A program made the position numbers and the translations under genes. A stretch of DNA of 64,000 nt from Nepenthes gracilis (taxonomy: Eukaryota > Streptophyta > Magnoliopsida > Caryophyllales > Nepenthaceae), in assembly GCA_033239525.1 (NCBI GenBank), contig BSYO01000033.1:6687501-6751500 (forward strand). The letters run 5' to 3'. The notes below the pieces were generated by a model, which worked only from the letters and a program-made list of their open reading frames with translations, ran no database searches and was not told the DNA's origin. How positions within the stretch are numbered: position 1 is the stretch's first letter; every line of letters starts with the position of its first letter. This document shows positions 56,901-64,000 of the stretch, piece by piece.

Positions 56901-59422
56901 GGTTGAAAGGAAAGCAGAGGAGATGCCAAAAAATGGGATGATTTGGTCGATTACTAATCCATTTTCTTCTTAGGTGATATTCATTCAAAAAAAAAAAGAT
57001 GGCACGTGATGATTTTGTACAGGCTAATGAGAATCAAATGAAGCCACGGTCAAGGATTGGTTCCCAATCCCAAGTCGTACATTTCAGGAAGCCATTAATA
57101 AAACTTTCAAGCTATATGTAGAGAGGATTATGTTGAGTTTTGATCGCTTTGGATTCTACAATAAACGGATAATTATTGGAGAATCGTGCAATATTAGTAC
57201 GATGATTATGATATTCGCATGCACGAAACACGCTCGACAAGTGCTCGGGGGCGCCAGCACCCAAGGGGCACCCAGGCACAGAAACGAGGGGTGCTTGAGC
57301 CCCAAATATCATGGACATCTTTTGAGAAAGAGAATATTGTAGAAGAATATTTTATCGGTTCTAAAAGTTTGAAACTCACAAAAGTAATATAATTAGCATG
57401 ATAATATTTTATATGGGATGCCTGTGCCATTTAAGAATCAGTTCTATGATTCCTCTTCGAATGCTTACTTTGTATTCTTCTTTGTTTACATTTTTTTTCA
57501 TTATTCATTAATTGTATATTTCTTGCATTTTTTTCAGTTTATGAAGATTTTGTGTATATTTATATTTGTATTGTTGGAAGATGAACAATTATGTAAAAAG
57601 AGACAGAATATCAAAGCCTGAATTTGGGTCCAAATCATTCTTATATGGGCTTCCTTTAGCTTATGATCTCATAGGTGGATGTATCAAACTGAAATGATAT
57701 CTTAAATTAACATCTTGATACGTTAACTTTTTATAACAATAAACAGAGAAAATGATAGCTTTATCATAAAAAAATCTTTAAGTATCTGAATCTTTTTAAA
57801 TATTTTTCTATTATCTTATATTTTATATCTTATTTTTAAGTGTGAATTTATTAATTTTATCTTAGAAAATTTTATCTTTACAATACATAAATGTTATACA
57901 TAAAAAAATGACAGTCTTTATGGATTACCTAACATAGAATTATTATCCCTACCAATCCCTTCAACCTTAGCATACAATTGGCATTAATAGTCTATGGGGT
58001 ATCACATTTTATTAATAGATTTATAATTAAATTAGTGTATCCATACATTCTTTAGTTTTGACATGATTAAACCAAGTTCTATTATTTGATTTAAATCATA
58101 CCACTTTCTAATAATACTCATATTATGTTGCCAAGATGTGTAATAGAAACCTACTAGTGAGAGAATTTTCCCCCTCTATAATAGTAAAGGTATTTATTGT
58201 ACTTTGCATTCAATGGTAGATTTTGGTAAAAAAAAATATATGGGTTTGCTTTTAAAATGCTAATTTAGTTACATTTGGTATTCTATAAAAAAAAAATGAA
58301 ATAATCAAGTTAGATAATTTGAATTTTATTAAATTCTGATATTATACAAAATAGGCTGTGATATTTAATATGATCTGCACTTAATGACAGGTGAAAGGCG
58401 GCAGCCTTAGAGCATCGGCCGAATTTCCAGGCGATCGGCACCTGATCGAACTACCCTCCTCACAAAGCGGATCAATAATCTTCGAAGACATAACTTTCCG
58501 AGACATGCTTTTCGATTCAGGCTACCGAGGCGGCGGCCTCTCCGTCGTCAACTCTGCCAGAATTCGCATCAACAACTGCTACTTCCTCCATTTCACCACC
58601 GAGGGCATCCTCGTCCAAGGCGGCCACGAGACCTTTGTCTCCGAGTCCTTCCTCGGCCAGCACGAGACCGTCGGAGGAGATCCCGCCGAGAAGACTTTCT
58701 CCGGTACCGGTATCGATCTAGCCAGCAACGACAATGCCGTCACAGACGTCGCAATCTTCTCCGCCGCCACCGGGATCATCCTCCGCGGCCAGGCAAATAT
58801 CATCACCGGCGTCCATTGCTACAACAAGGCCACCTATTTTGGGGGGATCGGAATACTCGTAAAATTACCTGGGAATTCGCAGACTAGAATAGACAATTGC
58901 TACTTGGACTATAACTCGATACTGATTGAAGATCCGGTTCAGGTCCATATAACAAACGGGTTCTTCTTAGGAGGAGGAAACGTGGTGCTGAAATCCATAA
59001 AGGGGCAGGTTTCTGGCCTGAATATTGTGAATAATATGTTTAGCGGCGACCCGAAAAATATGAGGCCAATTGTCGAATTGGACGGGGCGTTTGGCAGCCG
59101 AGATCAGGTGGTAGTGGACCACAACGACGTCGTGGGGATGGCGGTCAAATCGACGGTCGGGAGGCTGACGGTGGCCGGGAATGGGACGAAGTGGGTTGCG
59201 GATTTCTCGCCTGTGCTGCTGTTCCCGAACCAGATTTCGCATCTGCAGTACGGGTTCTACGACAGGGGAGGGGGAGCGGCAAAGGCAGGTGGTGGGTTTG
59301 CGGCACATGCGGTGACGAGTGTGGCGAATAATGCGGTGACCGTTGAGGCCGATAGGGTGGTTGATGGAGTGGTTTCCGTAGTGGTTGATCAGCATAATAG
59401 GGCTGGAGAGTTGGGATTTTAG
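43337..59422 (+). CDS. QRT3-like: QRT3-type polygalacturonase, complete gene with 14.5-kb intron
   Basis: Exons 43337-43498, 43623-43850 and 58391-59422 join in phase 0 through GT-AG introns of 124 and 14540 bp to encode 473 aa, close to Arabidopsis QRT3. Family members are secreted pectin-degrading enzymes; QRT3 itself acts in the pollen mother-cell wall so that microspores separate. Residues 1-21 form a hydrophobic signal peptide (FGFLLLLLF, then DAHS). Residues 62-78 carry IGYGADPTGAADSSDAI, the start of the pectate-lyase/polygalacturonase beta-helix fold. Exon 3 starts VKGGSLRASAEFPGDRHLIE and holds beta-helix rungs such as INNCYF, IDNCYLDYNSI and ITNGFFLGGGNVV. The start is the ATG at 43337; an in-frame TTG 27 bases upstream is not needed. 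Coding exons are intact, although the second intron holds several retroelements. Which QRT3-like paralogue this is, and where it acts, cannot be told. Confidence 0.92.
43623..43850 (+). CDS. QRT3-like: QRT3-like exon 2 (IGYGADPTG start of beta-helix)
   Basis: Acceptor GGGCAG ends at 43622. It encodes 76 residues from EGRVIYPIGYGADPTG to FPPQGGGNLL. The donor GTCAGT is at 43851. The next exon continues the family pattern directly (GGNLL|VKGGSLRAS). Confidence 0.92.
43851..45384 (+). other. QRT3-like intron 2, left AT-rich part
   Basis: AT-rich intron with many homopolymer A and T runs and a palindromic block at 44690-44875. A short GC-rich patch near 44480-44500 (CCACGTGTCC) contains a G-box core on either strand, but its relevance is unknown. 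Confidence 0.5.
44690..44875. repeat. AT-rich palindromic MITE-like repeat, copy 2
   Basis: ATAAATAATTATAATTTAAT and, about 80 bp later, ATTAAATTATAATTATTTTT form a long inverted repeat. Resembles the block at 38030-38215. Confidence 0.45.
45385..47429 (-). mobile_element. Solo LTR related to element C, in QRT3-like intron
   Basis: 2045 bp with ends TGATGC...CCGTCA. It is flanked by an exact AATTT duplication (45380-45384 and 47430-47434). In reverse complement it begins TGACGGATATATCG, like the TGATGGGTATATCAGG start of element C's LTR, and ends with the same block GAGCGTCGGAGTGTTTTCGG...TTTAGTGGTGTGC...GCATCA. There is no internal region, primer site or coding domain, so a full element probably recombined between its LTRs. 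It is rich in paired GGTCAAC and GTTGACC motifs. ORFs within it have no known similarity. Confidence 0.88.
47430..48158 (+). other. QRT3-like intron 2, between solo LTR and gypsy remnant
   Basis: Unremarkable intron sequence; no coding or repeat signal that I recognise. Part of it may be the unrecognised start of gypsy remnant G. Confidence 0.45.
48710..49577 (+). mobile_element. Solo LTR inside gypsy remnant G
   Basis: 868 bp with ends TGTTGG...CCAACA, flanked by an exact CCTTG duplication (48705-48709 and 49578-49582). Removing it rejoins the gag remnant of G. It contains several GGTCAAC/GTTGACC motifs (48790-48930), and a (TA)n tract at 49157-49179 followed by GA repeats, which could serve as a TATA-type core. 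It has no coding domain. It belongs to a family different from 45385-47429. Confidence 0.88.
49157..49205. repeat. (TA)n / (GA)n microsatellite
   Basis: TATATATATATATATATA followed by TATAGAGAGAGAGA, within the solo LTR. Confidence 0.8.
50566..51520 (-). repeat. 3' LTR of Copia D (left copy)
   Basis: Matches 55563-56489 throughout. It contains a CA microsatellite at about 50957-50979 missing from the other copy, and degenerate repeats of a GTCCTCGTCC-like motif at 51200-51430. Confidence 0.9.
50950..50990. repeat. (CA)n / (TA)n microsatellite
   Basis: ACACACACACACACACACAC followed by ATATATATAC. The other LTR has only a short ATATATATATA at the corresponding place, so the tract expanded or contracted after insertion. 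Confidence 0.85.
51600..55500 (-). pseudogene. Copia D gag-pol polyprotein, lightly degraded
   Basis: Read from 55500 leftwards: gag (TLWEKLETLCASKTCNNKLF, about 55190-55280); zinc knuckle at about 54790-54830 (CHYYGKKSHIKKYYY), with two of its cysteines changed to tyrosine; protease WVVDTGTSLHVTS near 54600; pre-integrase DLWHRRLGHMSEKG near 54210; integrase with DVCGPF and DNGGEY (about 53840-54040); RT with MTAFLHSDLEDEIYME and the catalytic LLYVDDMLI (about 52490-52515); RNase H (TDIDMAGDVDSRKTTSGYLV, near 51950). Several in-frame stops and a frameshift near 53360 interrupt it. The integrase DDE context and RT YVDD are retained. Domain order is Copia (integrase before RT). Confidence 0.88.
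55563..56489 (-). repeat. 5' LTR of Copia D (right copy)
   Basis: 927 bp, TGTTGGGAAAGATAATGG...ATCCCAACA. It carries the same degenerate GTCCTCGTCC/GTCCTTGTCC repeats (56190-56400). The conserved GAGAGAACACAAGGAGTAGCC-type region lies near its transcription start on the minus strand. Confidence 0.9.
57061..58390 (+). other. QRT3-like intron 2, right part
   Basis: 57061-57430 contains a GC-rich patch (GGGGGCGCCAGCACCCAAGG region at about 57247) of unknown origin, perhaps more of gypsy remnant G. From 57430 it is ordinary AT-rich intron. The acceptor is AATGACAG ending at 58390; a typical strong pyrimidine tract is not obvious directly before it. Confidence 0.5.
58391..59422 (+). CDS. QRT3-like: QRT3-like exon 3 (main catalytic beta-helix)
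   Basis: Encodes 343 residues from VKGGSLRASAEFPGDRHLIE to a TAG at 59420-59422. It is clearly more GC-rich than its surroundings. Family motifs include FEDITFRDMLFDSGYRGGG, FLHFTTEGILVQGGHETFV, GTGIDLASNDNAVTDVAIFS and NMFSGDPKNMRPIVELDG. The first codon is GTG, which is an internal Val codon after splicing and not a start. No stops or frameshifts. Confidence 0.93.
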   Translation: MKGGSLRASAEFPGDRHLIELPSSQSGSIIFEDITFRDMLFDSGYRGGGLSVVNSARIRINNCYFLHFTTEGILVQGGHETFVSESFLGQHETVGGDPAEKTFSGTGIDLASNDNAVTDVAIFSAATGIILRGQANIITGVHCYNKATYFGGIGILVKLPGNSQTRIDNCYLDYNSILIEDPVQVHITNGFFLGGGNVVLKSIKGQVSGLNIVNNMFSGDPKNMRPIVELDGAFGSRDQVVVDHNDVVGMAVKSTVGRLTVAGNGTKWVADFSPVLLFPNQISHLQYGFYDRGGGAAKAGGGFAAHAVTSVANNAVTVEADRVVDGVVSVVVDQHNRAGELGF

Positions 59423-60989
59423 TGCTTCAATCTTCATGCATGCATCGATTCAGATTCGTCGCGTCGTTCGTTTTTCAAATTGAAAACGAGATTTTTAGTG
59501 CTGTGAGATCAACTGAGTTACGCCTCTTTTTTGATAATCAAAAAGATTGCGGAGGGCAGAGGTTTTCAGCTCATATAAAACTGACTTTGATGATTCGTTG
59601 GATTGTTCCGAGTAACAAGCAATAATATCATAGCCAACAAGTCAATCAATCTACAACTATAACATGTATCAACATGACACGAGGGCTTTATCTATGAGCC
59701 AGGGATCTTGTATCGTGAAATAAGATATTCGGTTTATTTTTTGTTATTACTTTAATAAAATTTGTGTTTAAAAAAAATTTAGTAAAATCTTCGTCTTATT
59801 TCGTCAAATAGGAACCCCGCTCTTCTTTTATCTCCTAAAGAAACAGAAATAGTTATTCTTTAGGTGAAGTTGTCTAATTTTAAATGAATGGTTATAATTT
59901 AGTAATTAATTTTAATTTTTTTTTTAAAAAATAATTAAATTATAGCTACCTATTAAAAAATAAATGATTCAGATTTTCATAATACTGTCAACTATAAAGA
60001 CAATAATATATTAAAATGACTTTAACAGATCTAAATTAAATTTAAAATGGAATGATTTTAATAGATCTTATCATTAGCGGCCATCAAATTCTGGTCTAAC
60101 AGATGATCCTAACTACTCTGATGTTCAATCGCCTTGGTCTATCACATTTCTGGCATGCTTCTTGATTCAATGTGATTAATTTCAAAACTGTTATAATATA
60201 CAGTCTATATAGATCTGTTCCAAGTGATAAAAAGAGTTCAATCATCGACCACAAGGGCTCTGTATTTCCTTTCAACCTTTAGTAATAAGCTACTTCGGTG
60301 AAATGGCAGAGGAGGATGCAACACCGATTTGAAGGAGTTGGAGTCTCCTGGCGTAACCTTGCAGTCATACATTCAATGAGATTCTTCGTCATAGGCAGGC
60401 AATAAGGAGCTTCTAGGCAAGATGCTAGTGAACATATAGACTTATTGTTGGATCTTTCATTGGTTGACATATACTGTGATAATTTATGTTTTTTAACATT
60501 TATAAAGTGATGATTTAGGAAAATGCTAAGCAAATATACTCAATTCAAAGTTAATTTATACGCTACACGTGTCATGTGGGTGGGGTGGTCATGCTGCAGG
60601 GGTCATGATGCGATGCTGCATGCAAGGGAGACAAAGCTTGCGAAATTTGGGAAAGTGGGGAGACAGAGTGAGAGGGGAAGTCTGATAGGGAGAATGAGAA
60701 GGCAGAGATCACAAAGAGAAGAATGGTCAAAAGAAGGAATAGTTTTCTATTATCTTGATAGCTACAGTAACGGGCTAAATAGACACGCAAGGGAAGCCTG
60801 AGTCCAACAGAATGCAGTTAAGCTAGAATCGTAAAATAAAAAGCAAAAGAAAAAAACAAAATGCTCGGGTAGGTCAAGGAACAAATATGCAGCTCAAGTA
60901 ATAACCGTAGATTTAATTAAATATAATCCCAATATTTGAAGGGTAATTGGGTTGTTTGTGCGCTTCTTCTAGTGATAGTTTGGTGATGT
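59423..60989. other. Region downstream of the QRT3-like gene
   Basis: The first ~230 bp are likely 3' UTR, with an AATAAT near 59621. 60500-60960 read on the minus strand has the look of an LTR (pyrimidine-rich, TGTAGCTATCAAGATAATAG) and could be the 3' LTR of the chromovirus remnant to its right, but no partner is visible. The ORFs at 60279-60533 (minus) and 60523-60801 are not recognised. Confidence 0.4.
59850..59985. repeat. AT-rich palindromic MITE-like repeat, copy 3
   Basis: GGTTATAATTTAGTAATTAA and AATAATTAAATTATAGCTACC form an inverted repeat about 60 bp apart, similar to copies at 38030-38215 and 44690-44875. Confidence 0.4.
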
Positions 60990-62181
60990 GATGATACTTT
61001 CGAGGTTTTATCAATGAGCTCGTTGACATTGCCATCCTCATCAAAGAGAACCTTAACTTCAAAGTGGAAGGAAAAAAATCCTGACAAAATTCAACAATGG
61101 ATTCTCAAGTAGCCCTCTCTAGTGACTAGGCTTGCTAGTGAACTAGTACTTGGGAAATGATTTGATCATTGTGTAACGTCTTCGAAATTCGAGCAGTTGT
61201 TGGGGTTATAGGAGTGGTTGTGACCCCCAAGCTTCAGTGTACAGATTGCATGGCACCACAACATTATTCTAACAGGGAGATATGGAACACATTATGAATT
61301 TTTGAATGAGCTAACAAGTTCAACATGTAGGCGACTGCTCCAACCCATTCCAGTATACGGAATGGGTCATAATAACATTTCACTAGTTTATTAGACTGTC
61401 GATGAACTGCCAAAATTTGACGATAGGGCTGGAGTTTAACATAGACCAAATCTCTCACTTGAAATTCTTTTTAGTCTGATGAGCATCCATCTAATTTTAC
61501 ATGCAGAGCTGCGTCCTTTGAAGGTTAGCTTTGAGAGTCGCGAAAACATTGGAACGATTAGTGATCAATTCGTTGACGGAAGCTATGGAAGAGGAGCCTT
61601 GGACATAGTTGAGTAGTGATGGAGGTGGCCTTCCATATACGGTTTCAAAGGGGCTCATCTTTATAGAAGAATGCCAAATTGTGTTATAATTTTATTCAAC
61701 CCACGACAAATACTAAACCTAAGAAGGAGGTCCAACGACGAAATAGCGTAGATAATATTTAAAATAACGATTAACCACTTCAGTTTGCCCATCAGTTTGG
61801 GGATGATAATAGCTGTTGGTGGACAAATGGGTACCTTATGATTTGAATAATTATTTTAAAAAAAGTGCTCATAAAAATGGGGTCTCGTTTCGAGACGATA
61901 TTAAGGAGAAACCTATGTAAACGGTAAATATCCTTGACAAATGTTTACGCGAGACTAATAGCCGTAAAATAGTTTTCCAAAGTTGAAAATGAGCATATTT
62001 TGAGAGTTGATCCACCACCACAAAAATGACAGTTTTGCCACGTGAGGGAGGTAAATGGGTAATGAAGTCCATAGAGAAGGATTCCCAATTCTTACATAGA
62101 ATGGGAAGCGGTTGTAACAAACCTTGCGGGGTAATGTTGATAGGCTTAATTTGTTAGCAGATCGGATAGTTGATGACAAAT
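60990..62181 (-). pseudogene. Chromovirus integrase and chromodomain remnant
   Basis: Read from 62181 leftwards: integrase core ([20 protein letters not shown], then [12 protein letters not shown], about 61980-62130); the mid part ETVYGRPPPSLLNYVQGSSS with SVNELITNRSNVFATL (about 61540-61660); the C-terminal part RDLVYVKLQPYRQILAVHRQ and HNVFHISLLE (61264-61458); and a chromodomain-like tail with ATWES near 61105, then VKVLFDEDGNVNELIDKTSK near 61020. These are typical of chromovirus pol. Several frameshifts and stops occur. The upstream pol is missing because an LTR-like sequence begins at 62182. Confidence 0.78.
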
Positions 62182-64000
62182 TGTGATGACCCAAACCTTA
62201 ATCATCAATTACGGCTCAAACCGCTTACACGGAAAATCTCAAATATTAAATTTATTAAATATCTATAATAGTCTCAATATTTTCTTTAGTACATTCATCA
62301 TTCTTTAATTTATATATTATCCAAAAATCTACACAATTACTTAATTAACGAGTTACACCCCTAAAAATAAACCATGAAACTTTTATCAAAATATATCTGA
62401 TGTGTTTTCCACTAATATGAAAGCAACTAACTTCCAAAATTTTCTCTAATTAGAAGTCCCGCAATAAAAGTAGGATTACCTGCTAGTTTTATATTATTAA
62501 TATAATCTGGAGCCAATAAAATGTAAAGGTAAGTCAAATACTCAATAATTAATAATAATAATAAAAAACAGATAATAAATAATAAATATTTCAGATATTA
62601 AAAATATAAAGGCTACAATAGTAACATAAAAATTCAATTATAAATTTATCCAAGAATCTATATTTCGTCGTATTTACGACTTAAAGCAAAAATAAGGCAG
62701 GTCACTCCAAATTCTCATGTGACAAAGATGACAGATTCATCAATAATATGCAAAAATCCCTCAAAATCCAACATAAAAAGATAAATGGGAATTTTCTGGT
62801 CCGAATATTAGCATGAACAACCTGAACATTATATAAAAATCAACAATATAGATTCCACTGAATCTAAATATCCTAGAATCCATCTCATGAATTCTTCCAA
62901 ATACAACTAATAAATTTCACTGAATCAAACTCTTGTAAAATTCGACACATGAATCCTACCAAACATAACTAATGGATTTCATCGAATCCCAAAACTCATG
63001 AGGTATCATCAAGAACAATATATCACAAAGAAAACTTTTAGATCTTATTCCACTACTATGAACCAAAGGCCGCGCATGTCCCCCAGTGGCTAATCGATAC
63101 TTGCAAGTTTGATTTCCAACCAAATCCATAATCGTTAGAGACTTTGCTAAACCAAATACAGACATCTCACCAACGCGTATAGAGACCAATACAAACGTCT
63201 TACCAGCACGTACAGAGACCAATATACACATCTCACCAACGCATACAGAGACCAATACACACGTCTTACAAGTGCGTATAGAGACCAATACAAACATCTC
63301 ATTAGTGCGTACAAAGATCAATACAAACGTTTCACTAGTGCGTACAAAAACCAATACAAATGTCTATAAGGTCAAACACAATATCTCTCGCCATAATATC
63401 ATCGATATCATACTTTACGGTAGTCATATGACTAAAAGTATTTCACCACATTAGACAATATACCTCATCACCACTAAGATATGAAAATTGGCATCGGATA
63501 AGTGTAGAGTACATCAAGGTGCCATAGTCTCCTATTCGACTATATATCTTAGTATTTTTATACGTTCTCCTTAACCTTGACAATAAAAAGCCAATAACCA
63601 AAATATTCACTCCATCAATTATAACGCAAAGAAGGCTTTATAATTTCAACAACAAAATTATCATTCGATGTTGACAAGAACCGTACTTACGTAATTAAGA
63701 CCAATACAAAGAAATTTATTACGAAATGAAGAAAGAATAATGAACTGAGAATAGTTTATTTTGATCAATTTAAATATTTATCTAGTCTCTCATTTTGTAC
63801 CAACATACAGAACCTATTACTGAGACCATAATTTAATTATCACTTATCGACAAACCTACTATCACCGATATGGTTCAATTGTTCCGAATTTATCTAATAA
63901 TTTTCAAACGAAAGCTATATAATAACTTAATCACATCGTATAATTCAACCTATATTCTAAAATATGCACCCACACATTTACCGTTATCATAATATGTCAA
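62182..64000 (+). mobile_element. LTR of a chromovirus-like element, running off the window
   Basis: Begins TGTGATGACCCAAACC abruptly inside the integrase remnant. This resembles the TGTGACGACCC start of many Del/Tekay-type plant LTRs. It continues AT-rich with ~36-bp tandem repeats at 63165-63370 and shows no coding domain to the end. The right end is outside the window, so it could be a complete element, a solo LTR or a truncated copy. Confidence 0.6.
63165..63370 (+). repeat. ~36-bp tandem repeats in LTR
   Basis: About six copies of a unit like CGTATAGAGACCAATACA followed by AACGTCTTACCAG(C/T)(A/G), with point changes. The minus-strand translation gives a repetitive VSIRVGEM-type peptide, which is an artefact. 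The units are contiguous, so this is not a CRISPR array. Confidence 0.8.

Larger units (their letters stand above)
48159..57060 (+). mobile_element. Ty3/gypsy remnant G, broken by a solo LTR and Copia D
   Basis: Three gypsy segments in order on the + strand are separated by later insertions. Gag-like sequence runs from about 48420 to 48709 (LPHFERGDPHELLSKMEHYF, then SYYLDGMT) and continues after the solo LTR at 49620-49900 (AKAT/DKDEV..., GEEVHK*TLNIQ-type, degraded). Protease-like sequence is at 50330-50565 (SLVDEGSSHYYF) and resumes after Copia D at 56490 with DILLGNAWLRVLGLVIMNYE. An RT start lies at 56885-57000 (QKDEVERKAEEMPKNGMIW...VIFIQKKKDGT). No LTRs of its own were recognised. It is the oldest insertion seen in this intron, in sense orientation. 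Confidence 0.72.

Noticed and set aside
58391..59422. A stand-alone 343-codon gene starting with GTG at 58391
   Set aside because: The GTG is the first codon of a spliced exon. The upstream exons supply the signal peptide and the conserved IGYGADPTG segment in phase, and the AG acceptor lies immediately before it.
60279..60533. 84-codon minus-strand ORF downstream of the QRT3-like gene
   Set aside because: Cysteine-rich appearance only; no recognised domain, start context or splice partner.
63165..63370. Possible CRISPR-like array of ~36-bp repeats
   Set aside because: Units are contiguous with no spacers of fixed length, they lie in an LTR, and the window is plant nuclear DNA. The array at 31880-32110 is rejected for the same reason.

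Overview
This window is flowering-plant nuclear DNA. Two split genes have canonical GT-AG introns and plant-specific family matches, and almost everything else is plant LTR-retrotransposon sequence, much of it nested, in an AT-rich background. The species cannot be named from the sequence. No bacterial, organellar, tRNA or rRNA gene was recognised, and there is no CRISPR array.

Region 1 (1-18060, + strand) is the 3' part of a CHD-type chromatin-remodelling gene resembling Arabidopsis CHR4. Four exons (1187-1301, 14580-14662, 15053-15713, 15854-17764) join in phase into 922 C-terminal residues with a Myb/SANT-like segment. The ATPase and chromodomain exons lie left of the window. Its first visible intron is 13.3 kb because it carries a decayed Copia element (3987-13861), itself split by a second Copia element (about 8641-12957).

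Region 2 (18061-43336) is a repeat-filled intergenic interval. It holds a degenerate ~52-bp minisatellite (19330-19800) and a decayed Ty3/gypsy chromovirus (about 20850-37345). A three-LTR TRIM array (26861-27465) sits in the chromovirus integrase. A 7.3-kb Tat-like element (28881-36159, perfect CTATT target duplication) sits in its 3' LTR. The Tat-like element has lost most of gag-pol but carries an antisense gene-like ORF with a plausible 69-nt intron. Further right is another LTR element (39010 to about 42654) hosting a second TRIM (40298-40996) of the same family.

Region 3 (43337-59422, + strand) is a complete QRT3-type polygalacturonase gene: three exons, 473 aa, N-terminal signal peptide. 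Its second intron is 14.5 kb. It holds a 2-kb solo LTR (45385-47429, TSD AATTT) and a decayed gypsy element (about 48159-57060). That element is broken by another solo LTR (48710-49577, TSD CCTTG) and by a relatively well-preserved minus-strand Copia element (50566-56489).

Region 4 (59423-64000) contains a minus-strand chromovirus integrase/chromodomain remnant (about 60990-62181), cut at 62182 by an LTR-like sequence with ~36-bp repeats that runs off the window.

The two genes have no evident functional link. The common theme is layered retrotransposon insertion into introns and into older elements, with both reading frames preserved across very long introns.
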